Of a stretch of 9,621 bases of DNA, positions 1-7,480 are shown one piece after another (the stretch's first letter is position 1; every line of letters begins with the position of its first letter). The position numbers and the translations under genes are program-made. This stretch comes from SKLM01 sp964450435 (GTDB lineage Bacteria; Chloroflexota; Anaerolineae; B4-G1): contig CAYVCX010000086.1 in assembly GCA_964450435.1 (NCBI GenBank), forward strand, positions 1-9,621, given 5' to 3'. The notes under the pieces are model-generated. The model saw nothing but the letters and a program-made list of their open reading frames with translations, made no database searches and was not told the DNA's origin.

Positions 1-857
1 ATCATCTCGAGCATGTGGTCGCGAAACGGGTACGCCTCCAGCGGGTCACAGAAGGTGCGCCATTGGAACGAGAACAAGCTCAGCGTGGAAGGAACCACCT
101 CACTCGGGGCGCGGACCGTGTAGATGAACTTGGCGTTTGGAAAGGTCTCGCGTAACGTCGCTATCCTCCCGCTGTTGGCAGGGCTCTTGGAGAGAATGTG
201 TTTCGTCGGGCCGTAGTCGTAGAGGGTGCGCTGCATAGATCGTCTGTAGAACGCTATGAAACGCTCTCTCTCGGCCGGCGGCACCTCCGTGTCGAAGTAG
301 ACATAAGGAACGAACTCCTCCATGAAAGGGAAAGGGAACACCTGAGGTGGATGGCCGAGAAGATGGGTATCAGGTTCAACTCGTCCTCATCAGGGTCCTG
401 GAGCCGTATCCTGTGGTACGTGTCCGACCCCTGGAAAGCCTGCTCCTGCCAAGCGACAAGCCGGCGTTGGATCGGGCTGCCCAGCTGCCGGTCCAGCCTC
501 GCGAGGGCTCGAGCAATCCTCCGCTGGGTGATGGAGGGCGCGATGAGGAGCTCCCATAGTCTTGCAGCGGCAAACGTCTGCTCGTCCTGCGCCCAGGACC
601 CGCAGCAGGTGAGTTGAGCCGCTCCGGGCAACCTCCACGATGAAGACAGGCTCTTCAACCTCGACGCTCCGGTATCCGGCAAAGAGGATGTCGTCCAGCA
701 GGAAGAAGAACCAGTTGATCAGCTGCATAGGGACGAAGACGGCATAGAAGGCCAGCAGGGAGAGCACTCGCTTCCTGGTCAACCGGGCATGGGTTCCCTG
801 GGACTCGAATAGCGACACATAGGTGAGCCGAAAGAAGAGCCTGAAGTTAAACGGCAT
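1..857 (-). pseudogene. Sulfotransferase family protein, two frameshifts, 3' end beyond window
   Basis: This gene resembles bacterial PAPS-dependent sulfotransferases of the Sulfotransfer_3 type. The product begins MPFNFRLFF (ATG at 857), has a hydrophobic, probably membrane-anchoring stretch (VLSLLAFYAVFVPMQLINW) and then a P-loop-like PAPS motif, PVFIVEVARSGSTHLL, in which a usually conserved Gly is Glu. At about 587-593 the reading frame slips by one base; homology continues in the next frame (DEQTFAAARLWELLIAPSIT ... DEDELNLIPIFSAIHL). At about 342-350 it slips back into the original frame (FPFPFMEEFVPYVYFDTE ... HILSKSPANSGR ... FIYTVRAPSEVVPSTLSLF), which holds the likely 3'-phosphate-binding region. 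The original frame has a stop at 390-392, so the protein cannot be made as read. A TTG at 905 would add 16 residues and overlap the upstream radical SAM gene by 14 bases; neither start has a clear ribosome binding site. It could be a pseudogene or two sequencing errors. Family confidence is good; the sulphated substrate is unknown. Confidence 0.8.
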
Positions 858-891
858 GACTAGATCACGGTTGCGTTTAGAGCGGGTTTCT

Positions 892-2154
892 TCAGTCTTG
901 TCCAAAGTCCAATGGAAGGTGAGCGGCTGTCAACGGTCCTGGCTCAGCCTCCATCTTTGACTTCTCGGCCACGGAGAGCAGGTCGCCGAACATGCGGTAC
1001 TCGTCCATACGGCAGGAGTTGACCAGCTGGCCCTCCCAGACTGTCATATCAGGGCAGCTATCACACATGTCAGCTCGCCCGTTGGGCTGCACATCGGGGG
1101 CCTGAATGATGCCGATGGTCTGTACCCGGACGCGGTCGAACAATCGTGTCGGGTGCCGCAACACGTCCTGGAGCCAGTTCCGCGCAGCCTTTCTCACGCT
1201 CTTGTCCCAGGGAGACGTCAGGAAAAGAAAGGGGGTCACGTGCATCTGGGTCAGGTAGGCCAGGTAAGTGCCGTAGAGTAGATGGTGACCGACCTGAGCC
1301 AGTTCCATGGTCTCCTTCCCGATCGAACCGTAACAGCCGTGCTTGGAACCGATCACAGCCCCGGTCAACCACTTGAAGGAATCATGCCGGATGGTCCCGC
1401 CCAAATAGCCAGCGGGATCATACTCAGGGCAGGTGTCTTTGATGCTCTGACATACCTCCGGGCTGGTGACGAATGCTTCATCAAATCGCTTGCTGGTGTA
1501 GCCAAGCTGATTCGCGTCCACGGCCCGGCCCTCGCTATCGAACGCAACGTTCGCTTCGGTGTCGAGTGCGCGATAGGTGATGAAGACCAGACCGTGTACC
1601 CGGTCGATGTTTGCCTGGCCCCAACGCACCACGTCAGGGATCTCGTGGAAGGTGGACGGATAGACAGTGGAGTTGAACACCGTGATCAGTCCGCCCTTGG
1701 CGGCGATCATGTCGGCGTAGTACTCGCGCAGCTCGTTATGCTGGGCCTCGCTCTTGCCCCCCCAGCCGGGACGGCCCTGGTGGCAGTCAATGTGCAAGGT
1801 GAAACCAACCAGGCCCGCTTTCTTCAACTCGCTCAGGAGCCCTGGAGTTAGGTTCGCGGCGTTGGTGAGCAGGATGGGTTTGATGCCATTCTCGGCGATG
1901 AAAGCGACGATGTCCACGATCTCCGGGTGGACTAGCGGTTCACCACCGGCGATGGATACGTTGTCGGGGTTGCGCCAGCGCTTAAAGAAGAGAATCTCAT
2001 CTTTGATCTCCTCCAACGGTTTGTGGCCGGTCAGTCTCTGCCGGTAGCACCCCTCACAGTCCAGGTTGCAGATGTCGGTGACTTCCAGCCACGCAATGGG
2101 ATTGTCGTTCTTGGACCACGGGAACCGATACAACTCACGCTTCTCAAGAGTCAT
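892..2154 (-). CDS. Radical SAM protein with C-terminal cysteine motif
   Basis: This 420-residue protein carries the radical SAM signature C29-x3-C33-x2-C36 (DICNLDCEGCYRQ), which binds the 4Fe-4S cluster that cleaves S-adenosylmethionine. It is followed by GGEPL at 70-74, the motif contacting the SAM methionyl amine. The N-terminal two thirds fit a partial TIM barrel (ILLTNAANLTPGLL, VGFTLHID). Near the C terminus C364-x2-C367-x13-C381 could bind an auxiliary cluster, as in SPASM/Twitch relatives, though the spacing is not a standard SPASM domain. The ATG at 2154 is preceded by GAGGAG six bases away, which supports this start. No lesion is visible. The gene follows a 312-base gap after the exporter permease, and the frameshifted sulfotransferase lies directly downstream, so the two were probably co-transcribed. 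I recognise the superfamily but not the substrate; no obvious precursor peptide is seen nearby. Confidence 0.9.
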   Translation of the reverse strand: MTLEKRELYRFPWSKNDNPIAWLEVTDICNLDCEGCYRQRLTGHKPLEEIKDEILFFKRWRNPDNVSIAGGEPLVHPEIVDIVAFIAENGIKPILLTNAANLTPGLLSELKKAGLVGFTLHIDCHQGRPGWGGKSEAQHNELREYYADMIAAKGGLITVFNSTVYPSTFHEIPDVVRWGQANIDRVHGLVFITYRALDTEANVAFDSEGRAVDANQLGYTSKRFDEAFVTSPEVCQSIKDTCPEYDPAGYLGGTIRHDSFKWLTGAVIGSKHGCYGSIGKETMELAQVGHHLLYGTYLAYLTQMHVTPFLFLTSPWDKSVRKAARNWLQDVLRHPTRLFDRVRVQTIGIIQAPDVQPNGRADMCDSCPDMTVWEGQLVNSCRMDEYRMFGDLLSVAEKSKMEAEPGPLTAAHLPLDFGQD

Positions 2155-2160
2155 GTCTGT

Positions 2161-2166
2161 CTCCTC
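2161..2166 (-). promoter_or_regulatory. Ribosome binding site of the radical SAM gene
   Basis: The minus strand reads GAGGAG followed by ACAGAC and the ATG at 2154. The match to the 16S anti-Shine-Dalgarno sequence and the six-base spacing fix the start codon. Confidence 0.7.
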
Positions 2167-2243
2167 AGTTGTCTGCTGTGCGCAGCTTCCTCAAGCACCC
2201 TCAAGCGATGAGCTCGGTTCCGAGGGGGCCCTCCCGTCCCCTG

Positions 2244-2286
2244 GACCAGAACTCACTCCTCCAGGAACGGTAACCCAGAGCTGGTC
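2244..2286 (-). repeat. Inverted repeat, possible leader RNA hairpin
   Basis: GACCAGAACTC at 2244-2254 pairs with GAGCTGGTC at 2278-2286: nine base pairs interrupted by a two-base AA bulge, closing a loop of 23 bases. It lies 90-130 bases upstream of the radical SAM start and would fall in its 5' untranslated leader if the promoter is further upstream. It matches no riboswitch class I can name, and chance is possible. Confidence 0.3.
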
Positions 2287-2417
2287 TCCTCAAGTCGGGT
2301 GACCTCCCACGTTGACGCATCCTTGGCTGTGGTCTCCCCCGCCGAAAGAGACTGGAGCAGTGACGAGATTGGCGCAGCGCACGGTATTCTGCTTACCACG
2401 CTGGTCGACGCGACGGT

Positions 2418-2437
2418 GGTCATCCATTGGATGATCC
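2418..2437. repeat. Short inverted repeat after the exporter permease
   Basis: TCATCC and GGATGA flank a three-base ATT loop, and two outer G-C pairs extend the stem past a one-base bulge. It begins 30 bases beyond the permease stop codon in the transcribed direction. The position suits a transcript end, but no T-run follows on the minus strand, so it is at best a weak terminator or an RNA-stabilising hairpin. Confidence 0.35.
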
Positions 2438-2466
2438 TTGATCTCCAGTGCGCGGGTTCTCATCAC

Positions 2467-3741
2467 TCATTCGTACCTCAGCGCCTCAATGGGGTTCAGC
2501 TTTGCCGCCTGGTTGGCGGGGTAGATGCCGAAGAACAGCCCCACGGCAGCGGAGAAGCCTACAGCCAGCAACACCGAATTGAGCGTGACCAGCGACTCCA
2601 ACAACCCCGTCAACGACACCAGTTGGGCCAGGCCCACACCCAACAGGATCCCAAGCGACCCGCCCAGCATGCTCAGCATCACCGCCTCCATCAGGAACTG
2701 CGTCAGGATGTCCGACCTCCGCGCTCCCACGGCCTTACGAATACCGATCTCCCGCGTGCGCTCCGTCACGGAGACCAGCATGATGTTCATAATACCGATG
2801 CCCCCCACCAGGAGCGAGATGCCGGCGACTGCCCCCAGGAAGATCGTCAGGATGTCCGTTACCGTGGTCATCATAGACAGCATATCGGTCTGACTCATCA
2901 CGCTGAAATCCGCCTCCTCGCTGGCGTCGAGGTTGTGGCGACTCCGCAGCAGCGCATCAATCTGGTCCATGACAGCCTCCAGCCGATCCTCCGAAGTTGC
3001 CACCAGGTTCACTCTGGTCACGATGGGCTGTCCCAGGGCGTTGCGCCCCTCAAAAACCTTGGTCTGCGCCGTGGTGATGGGCACGAACACTGTATCGTCC
3101 GCGCTACCTATCATTGAGTCCCCCTTCTCCTCCAGCACACCGACCACACTTAGCGAGACCCGACCGCCACTTCCACCAGATAGAGCAACCTTAATCTTCT
3201 GCCCGATGGGATCAAAGCCGCCGAAGAGGTCCTGCGCTGCCTGATAGCCCAACACCGCCACGTTGGCCCGTTTATCCACGTCCTTCTCCTCGATGAAACG
3301 GCCGCTCGCCAGCTCCAGGCCGTAGGCACTCAAGTACTCGCCCGTGGTCCCCAGCAGCGAGGTATTGATGTTGGCGTCGCCAAAGATGACCTGCGCGTTC
3401 TGGGAATACTCCGGAGCGACGAACGCCGCGTCGGGCACGTTGGCAGGGTCGGCGATGGCCTCGGCGTCGGAGTAGGTGAGGGACGTGGCACTGCCGGACG
3501 CGCTGCTCACAGGACCGCTCTCAGAGGCACCGGGAGAAACGAAGAGCAGGTTGGTGCCGATGTTGGTGATCTCCTCGGTGATGGATGCCTGCGCCCCCTC
3601 GCCGATGGACATCAACGCGATGACGGACGCCACGCCGATGATCACGCCCAACATCGTCAGCGCCGAGCGCATCTTGTTGACTACCAGTCCATCCAGGGCT
3701 ACTCGTACATTCTCCAGCAAGTCCGCCATCCACGGCCTCAT
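2467..3741 (-). CDS. MacB-like ABC transporter permease (FtsX family)
   Basis: This 424-residue protein has the layout of MacB/YknZ permeases. A short N-terminal segment (MADLLENVRVALDGL) leads into transmembrane helix 1 (about 24-46, MRSALTMLGVIIGVASVIAL). An extracytoplasmic MacB core domain follows (about 50-290), then three helices at about 298-325, 348-375 and 388-407. The conserved cytoplasmic loop VTERTREIGIRKAVGAR and the terminal YPANQAAKLNPIEALRYE are both present, as expected of an intact family member. Its start overlaps the stop of the ATPase gene by four bases (ATGA), and GAGGTGA lies four bases upstream, so the two are translationally coupled. With the adjacent ATPase and adaptor it would form a mechanotransmission-type exporter for peptides, lipids or macrocyclic drugs. 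The substrate cannot be read from sequence. Met5 is an alternative start. Confidence 0.93.
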   Translation of the reverse strand: MRPWMADLLENVRVALDGLVVNKMRSALTMLGVIIGVASVIALMSIGEGAQASITEEITNIGTNLLFVSPGASESGPVSSASGSATSLTYSDAEAIADPANVPDAAFVAPEYSQNAQVIFGDANINTSLLGTTGEYLSAYGLELASGRFIEEKDVDKRANVAVLGYQAAQDLFGGFDPIGQKIKVALSGGSGGRVSLSVVGVLEEKGDSMIGSADDTVFVPITTAQTKVFEGRNALGQPIVTRVNLVATSEDRLEAVMDQIDALLRSRHNLDASEEADFSVMSQTDMLSMMTTVTDILTIFLGAVAGISLLVGGIGIMNIMLVSVTERTREIGIRKAVGARRSDILTQFLMEAVMLSMLGGSLGILLGVGLAQLVSLTGLLESLVTLNSVLLAVGFSAAVGLFFGIYPANQAAKLNPIEALRYE

Positions 3742-4454
3742 TGCTTCACCTCACTGCGGTGCATCGCACCTGCTCCCCGGTCTACAACCAATCCATCGTA
3801 AAGATGCAAGATCCGCTCCGCCTGCTCACCGATCGCTTCCTCGTGCGTGACCATCACCACTGTGATGTCCTTTTCCTCGTGTAGCCGATGAAGGATTTCC
3901 ATCACCTCGTCGCCCGACTTGGAGTCCAGGTTGCCGGTCGGCTCGTCTGCCATGATGATAGCGGGATTGTTCACCAACGCACGAGCAATGGCCACCCGCT
4001 GTTGCTCCCCGCCGGAGAGTTCGGTCGGCTGGTGGTCCATGCGGGCGCCCAAACCCACCGACTCCAACGCTTCCCGAGCGCGGCCCCCGCGCTCGGCCAG
4101 GGGAATCCGTTGCCCATTCCGTGTGAACTGCATCGGGAGCATCACCTGCTTCAGCGCGCTGGCGCGTGGCAACAGATTGAAGGTCTGAAAAACAAAGCCG
4201 ATCTGCTGGTTGCGAATGGCCGCCAGTTGGTTCCCGTCCAGGGCGCCCACCTCGACTCCATCCAGCCGGTACAGACCCGCCGTCGGCGTGTCCAGGCAAC
4301 CAATGACGTGCATCAGCGTGGACTTGCCGGAGCCGGAAGGCCCCATGATCGCCACCCATTCGCCCTGTTCTATCTGCAGCGACACACCGCGCAGGGCGTG
4401 GACCTCTACTTCACCCATCTGATAAACCTTGGTCACATTCTCGATCTCGATCAT
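3738..4454 (-). CDS. MacB-like ABC transporter ATP-binding protein
   Basis: This 238-residue nucleotide-binding subunit powers the adjacent permease. It has Walker A GPSGSGKS at 38-45, Q-loop Gln90 in FVFQTFNLL, signature LSGGE at 146-150, Walker B IIMADEPTGNLD at about 167-177 and switch His204 in MVTHE. The ADEPTGNLD box and the family-typical opening MIEIENVTKVYQMG place it in the MacB/LolD/YknY group. I chose the ATG at 4454, which starts one base after the adaptor stop codon and gives the usual N terminus. An in-frame GTG at 4475 would add seven residues and has an AGAGG eight bases upstream, so it cannot be excluded. In Gram-negative MacB this domain is fused to the permease; here the two are separate proteins, as in Bacillus YknY/YknZ. 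Confidence 0.94.
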   Translation of the reverse strand: MIEIENVTKVYQMGEVEVHALRGVSLQIEQGEWVAIMGPSGSGKSTLMHVIGCLDTPTAGLYRLDGVEVGALDGNQLAAIRNQQIGFVFQTFNLLPRASALKQVMLPMQFTRNGQRIPLAERGGRAREALESVGLGARMDHQPTELSGGEQQRVAIARALVNNPAIIMADEPTGNLDSKSGDEVMEILHRLHEEKDITVVMVTHEEAIGEQAERILHLYDGLVVDRGAGAMHRSEVKQ

Positions 4455-4455
4455 T

Positions 4456-5880
4456 CTAGTCGTCTCTACCCCCACCGAATAGGCCTCTGAGTGCGAACCC
4501 CTCTCTGGTGGAATCCTGGGTGGGTGCAGCGACCACGCTAACCAGCTCCCCCTCGGCCAGGCCGCCCGTGATCTCGACCTCGGTGTCGGTCACTGTCCCC
4601 AGCGACACCTCCACCTGCTCGGTCTGGTCACCGACCAACCGGTACACGTAGGCCTGGTCTCCCTCAGTGTGGACCGCGCGCAGCGGGACGATCAGCGCAC
4701 CCTTATGACTGGCCGTGATGATCTCCACGTCAGCTGTCATGCCGGAGCGGAGGGGGAGTTCAGTTGGTGACAGTTGCACAGTCACCGGAAAGAGCACCAC
4801 ACCAGATTCAATCTGAGCCACCGGCGCGATGGACACCACCTCACCGGTCAGTTCCGCATCACGGAAAGCGTCCAAGGTGATCCTCGCCTCCTGACCCACA
4901 CTCACGCCAGAGATGTCGGTCTCGTCCAGGTTGATTTCTACCTTCAACGTCGTCAGATCACCCAACGCGGCGACTGCCTGCCCCGCGTTGATTCTCTCGC
5001 CAACCTCCACATCCAAGGAAGTGACGGTACCATCCATAGGGGCGGTCAGGGCCGTTTCCCCCAACGACCGTTGCGCCGATTCTAACTGAAGCCGTGCTTG
5101 CTCAAGTGTGTTCTTCAATTGTTCCAGTTCGAGGGACTCACTCTCCGCAGCTACTTGAGCGTTGAGCAATTGCTCTTGAGCGCGCTTCTCTTCGGCCCCG
5201 CTGACATCGGCGACCGCCAGGTTGTAGTTCGCCTGCGCCTCTTCCAGATCGAGCTGAGCTCTCCTCAGGGCCTGCTCGGTGGACTCTCGCTCGGCCTCCA
5301 GGGCATCCTCTCGTCGTCTGTCGTAGAGCTCCCAGTCTCGGGCCGGATCCCAGGCCTGATTGTAGTCCTCCTTTGCATCGGCGAGCGCGTCCAGCGCCCG
5401 CTCCAGGCGGATGCGGGCGGAGGCAAGCTGATCATTGGTGCGGCGGGCGGCCACCTTGTTGTATTCGGCCTGCGCGGCCTCCAGGCCAACCTCTGCTACA
5501 CCAGCTTCCACCCTAATCCGTTTCTGCTTCAGGCTGTTCTCCGCCTGGGCCACCTGGATCTTCGCCTCGGAGACCGCTGCACGAGCGTTGGTGTCGTCCA
5601 AGCGAACTAACGGGTCGCCAGATTTCACCACGTCGCCCTCCTCCACCAGCACCTCGATCACGTCACCTCCCGCCGAGAATGCCACCCGGACCTCCGACTG
5701 CGGCGCCACACTGCCCGTGCCTTCGACGGTCTCCCGCAGCGTACCGCGTTCCACAATAGCCGTCTCCTCTGCGGACACCTGGGGGACAGCCCTGCGGTCT
5801 TGCCAGGCGCTGTACCCCACGTACCCAAGGCCAGCGATCAGGATAACAACTGAAGCTACTATCCACCATTTCCCTTTCAC
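4456..5880 (-). CDS. MacA/HlyD-like membrane fusion (adaptor) protein of ABC exporter
   Basis: This 474-residue adaptor belongs to the MacA/YknX/HlyD family. After the start VKGKWW there is one membrane anchor (about 5-25). A first half of the lipoyl/barrel-sandwich domain follows (about 63-97, VIEVLVEEGDVVKSGDPLV), then a long alpha-helical coiled-coil hairpin (about 100-275, rich in Ala, Glu, Gln and Arg) and the second lipoyl half (LTAPMDGTVTSLDVEVGERI, about 278-297). Beta-barrel and membrane-proximal domains complete the protein (LPLRSGMTADVEI, LIVPLRAVHTEGD). The coiled coil carries a charged, Trp- and Tyr-containing insert near 173-195 (YNQAWDPARDWELYDRRRED). The GTG at 5880 is chosen because AAGGAGG sits six bases upstream; a longer frame to 5979 exists but overlaps the preceding gene and looks non-native. 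The gene begins 19 bases after the MoaD-like gene and abuts the ATPase gene, so it is part of the same operon. Confidence 0.92.
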   Translation of the reverse strand: MKGKWWIVASVVILIAGLGYVGYSAWQDRRAVPQVSAEETAIVERGTLRETVEGTGSVAPQSEVRVAFSAGGDVIEVLVEEGDVVKSGDPLVRLDDTNARAAVSEAKIQVAQAENSLKQKRIRVEAGVAEVGLEAAQAEYNKVAARRTNDQLASARIRLERALDALADAKEDYNQAWDPARDWELYDRRREDALEAERESTEQALRRAQLDLEEAQANYNLAVADVSGAEEKRAQEQLLNAQVAAESESLELEQLKNTLEQARLQLESAQRSLGETALTAPMDGTVTSLDVEVGERINAGQAVAALGDLTTLKVEINLDETDISGVSVGQEARITLDAFRDAELTGEVVSIAPVAQIESGVVLFPVTVQLSPTELPLRSGMTADVEIITASHKGALIVPLRAVHTEGDQAYVYRLVGDQTEQVEVSLGTVTDTEVEITGGLAEGELVSVVAAPTQDSTREGFALRGLFGGGRDD

Positions 5881-5886
5881 GCACTT

Positions 5887-5893
5887 CCTCCTT
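5887..5893 (-). promoter_or_regulatory. Strong ribosome binding site deciding a GTG start
   Basis: The minus strand reads AAGGAGG, a seven-base Shine-Dalgarno match, then six bases, then the GTG at 5880. It rules out the longer in-frame reading that starts at 5979. Confidence 0.8.
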
Positions 5894-5899
5894 CTTGGG

Positions 5900-6190
5900 T
5901 TACCTCTCTCCATCCTGGACAGGCGTGTCCAGCGCCCCTGACGTGTCCGGTGTCCCGACCGAATCAGCGGCCTGTCCATACTGCAGCCAGGGCGCCATCA
6001 AGTCTTGAGTGGTGAGGAGCACGCCATTGACGAAGACGTCACATACCTCACCCAGCGGGATACCTATCCGCTCGAGCGCACTCCTCACGGTTTCGTCTTG
6101 CCGCGGTTCCAGCGTGATCACGCTTTCCTCGCTGGCTCGTGCGGCTGCCGCACGCTCCCGTAGCTTGCCGCACAGGTGCACGTTGATCAT
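5900..6190 (-). CDS. MoaD/ThiS-like small beta-grasp protein
   Basis: This 96-residue protein looks like the ubiquitin-like MoaD/ThiS family. It has the strand MINVHLCGKLRE, a second strand ITLEPRQDETVRSALERIGI with the helix that normally follows, and CDVFVNGVLL, where VNG is the family's most recognisable core. Family members usually end in Gly-Gly, which is adenylated and thiocarboxylated for molybdopterin or thiamine synthesis. This one ends DTPVQDGER and has no such tail, so classical sulfur carriage is unlikely. The ATG at 6190 has AAGGA four bases upstream. The gene sits between the flavodiiron protein gene (23-base gap) and the exporter adaptor gene (19-base gap), with no molybdenum-cofactor genes nearby. 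A regulatory or protein-binding role linked to the flavodiiron protein is only a guess. Confidence 0.7.
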   Translation of the reverse strand: MINVHLCGKLRERAAAARASEESVITLEPRQDETVRSALERIGIPLGEVCDVFVNGVLLTTQDLMAPWLQYGQAADSVGTPDTSGALDTPVQDGER

Positions 6191-6213
6191 AGTTTCCTTC
6201 TTCCTGATCGACC

Positions 6214-7458
6214 CTAGCTTGGAAGACCTTCTGCTTGATGCCGCGACGCGACCGTGTCCGCCAGCTCGTTCAAGGCAGCGAAGTCCTCGTCGCGCGGAAA
6301 GCCTTCGCAAAGGACCGGTTCCAGAAGATCGACCTTCAGGTTGGGAATCAGTTCCCCGATCTGCTCCACGACGCGGGTGCTCCAGCCGTAGGACCCGATC
6401 ACTGAGGCCCAGCGTGCTTTGGGACGGAGGACGTTCGCCAGGTGGGTCGCGTACACCACCAGTGGATGAGGGCCAACATGAACCGTCGGTGTCCCGATGA
6501 TGATGGTGGCTGCATCCACCAGGGCGATGGCCAGTTTGCCGATATCCGTCACGGCCAGGTTGAACTGATGGACTCGGACACCTCGCTCTGCTAGCGCGCT
6601 AACCAGGTAATCGACCATCTCCTGGGTGCTTCCGTGCATAGAGACGTAGGGCAGCACCACCTCATTCTTGGGTTCCTCGGAGACCCAGTCTCGGTAGGCG
6701 TCGACGATGAACCCCGGCTGGTCGTACACAGGCCCATGGCTGGGCGCGATGAGATCGATCTCGCGTTCCTCGATCTTCTCCAGGTTCTTCTGGATGACCC
6801 GCCGGAAAGGCATCATGATCTCAGCGTAGTAGCGCTTGGCCGCCTCGTACACGCGCCAGTCCTCGGTGACGTAGAGGTCGGTGGTCGCCAGATGCGAGCC
6901 GAAGAAATCGCAGGTGAAGACGATGTTCTCCTCACGCAGATAGGTCGACATCGTCTCGGGCCAGTGGACCCAGGGTGTGTGGATGAACTCCAGCGTCCGG
7001 TCGCCCAGGGAGACCGTCTCCCCGTCGTCGACCGTGATGAATCGCTCCTCCGGCGTGCAGAGCAGATCGATAAGCATGCCCTTCCCCTTGGGCGTCGTGA
7101 TCACTTGGGCCTCTTCGTACTTGTCCAGCACCTGAGGGATGGATCCTGCGTGATCCTGCTCGGCGTGGTGCGCCACGACGTAGTCAAGGTGGGATACACT
7201 CCCCAGCTGACCCAGCAGTACGTCGGTCATCGTCGGGTCAACCGTGTCCAGCAGGACCGTCTTCTGGCTCCCCTCAACCAAGTAGGCGTTGTAACTGGTG
7301 CCATCGGGTAGCGGTATCAGGGAATCGAAAAGACGTCGGTCCCAGTCCACGGCACCCATCCATTGAACACGTTCTTTGATAGTTCTTGGTCTCATTGCTC
7401 CCCTGTCTGCCAACGACTTCTCCACTTTCCCTCTTAATGAGACTTGTTCCTTTGCCAT
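6214..7458 (-). CDS. fprA: A-type flavodiiron protein (FprA-like O2/NO reductase)
   Basis: This 414-residue protein has both parts of a class A flavodiiron protein: a beta-lactamase-like diiron domain (about 35-260) and a flavodoxin domain (about 265-405). The diiron ligands all appear present: H98-x-E100-x-D102-H103 (HHAEQDHAG), His165 in VHWPET, Asp184 in CDFFGSH and His241 in PSHGP. The FMN-binding loops are visible as YVSMHGSTQEM, GTPTVHVGPHP and GSYGWSTR. Such proteins reduce O2 to water or NO to N2O in the cytoplasm, usually with electrons from rubredoxin or ferredoxin; the damaged ferredoxin gene just upstream is the obvious candidate donor. The ATG at 7458 gives a 20-residue extension before the usual start and has AAAGGAG about ten bases upstream. 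Met22 at 7395 would give a more typical length. The length and motifs suggest the protein is functional. Confidence 0.94.
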   Translation of the reverse strand: MAKEQVSLRGKVEKSLADRGAMRPRTIKERVQWMGAVDWDRRLFDSLIPLPDGTSYNAYLVEGSQKTVLLDTVDPTMTDVLLGQLGSVSHLDYVVAHHAEQDHAGSIPQVLDKYEEAQVITTPKGKGMLIDLLCTPEERFITVDDGETVSLGDRTLEFIHTPWVHWPETMSTYLREENIVFTCDFFGSHLATTDLYVTEDWRVYEAAKRYYAEIMMPFRRVIQKNLEKIEEREIDLIAPSHGPVYDQPGFIVDAYRDWVSEEPKNEVVLPYVSMHGSTQEMVDYLVSALAERGVRVHQFNLAVTDIGKLAIALVDAATIIIGTPTVHVGPHPLVVYATHLANVLRPKARWASVIGSYGWSTRVVEQIGELIPNLKVDLLEPVLCEGFPRDEDFAALNELADTVASRHQAEGLPS

Positions 7459-7480
7459 CGATCCTTCACTCCTTTGTTGC

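Larger units (their letters stand above)
2155..2466. other. 312-base intergenic region, no gene
   Basis: This is the only gap above 300 bases. Open frames crossing it on the plus strand are low-complexity antisense continuations of the exporter genes and match no family I know. It must contain the end of the exporter operon and any leader of the radical SAM gene. I see several inverted repeats (2213-2224, 2222-2233, 2244-2286 and 2418-2437) and a short direct repeat, CTTGAGG, on the minus strand at about 2191-2206, repeated once more near 2287. I could not find a convincing -35/-10 pair or a terminator with a T tract. Confidence 0.6.

Noticed and set aside
2418..2437. Rho-independent terminator for the exporter operon
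   Set aside because: The hairpin is short and A/T-containing and has no T tract on the transcribed side.
2155..2466. T-box riboswitch upstream of the radical SAM gene
   Set aside because: Fragments such as GGGTTACCG resemble part of the T-box, but the full consensus and a stem I layout are absent and the gene is not an amino-acid gene.
2299..3117. Long plus-strand open frame of 272 codons opposite the exporter permease
   Set aside because: The translation is rich in His, Gln and Arg without family motifs, typical of an antisense frame; the minus strand there encodes a clear MacB permease.
3888..4490. Plus-strand open frame of 200 codons
   Set aside because: It lies fully opposite the ATPase gene, whose Walker A, signature and Walker B motifs are unambiguous.
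5881..5979. N-terminal extension of the exporter adaptor by 33 residues
   Set aside because: The added residues are Arg-rich and overlap the end of the MoaD-like gene; the GTG at 5880 has a strong ribosome binding site.
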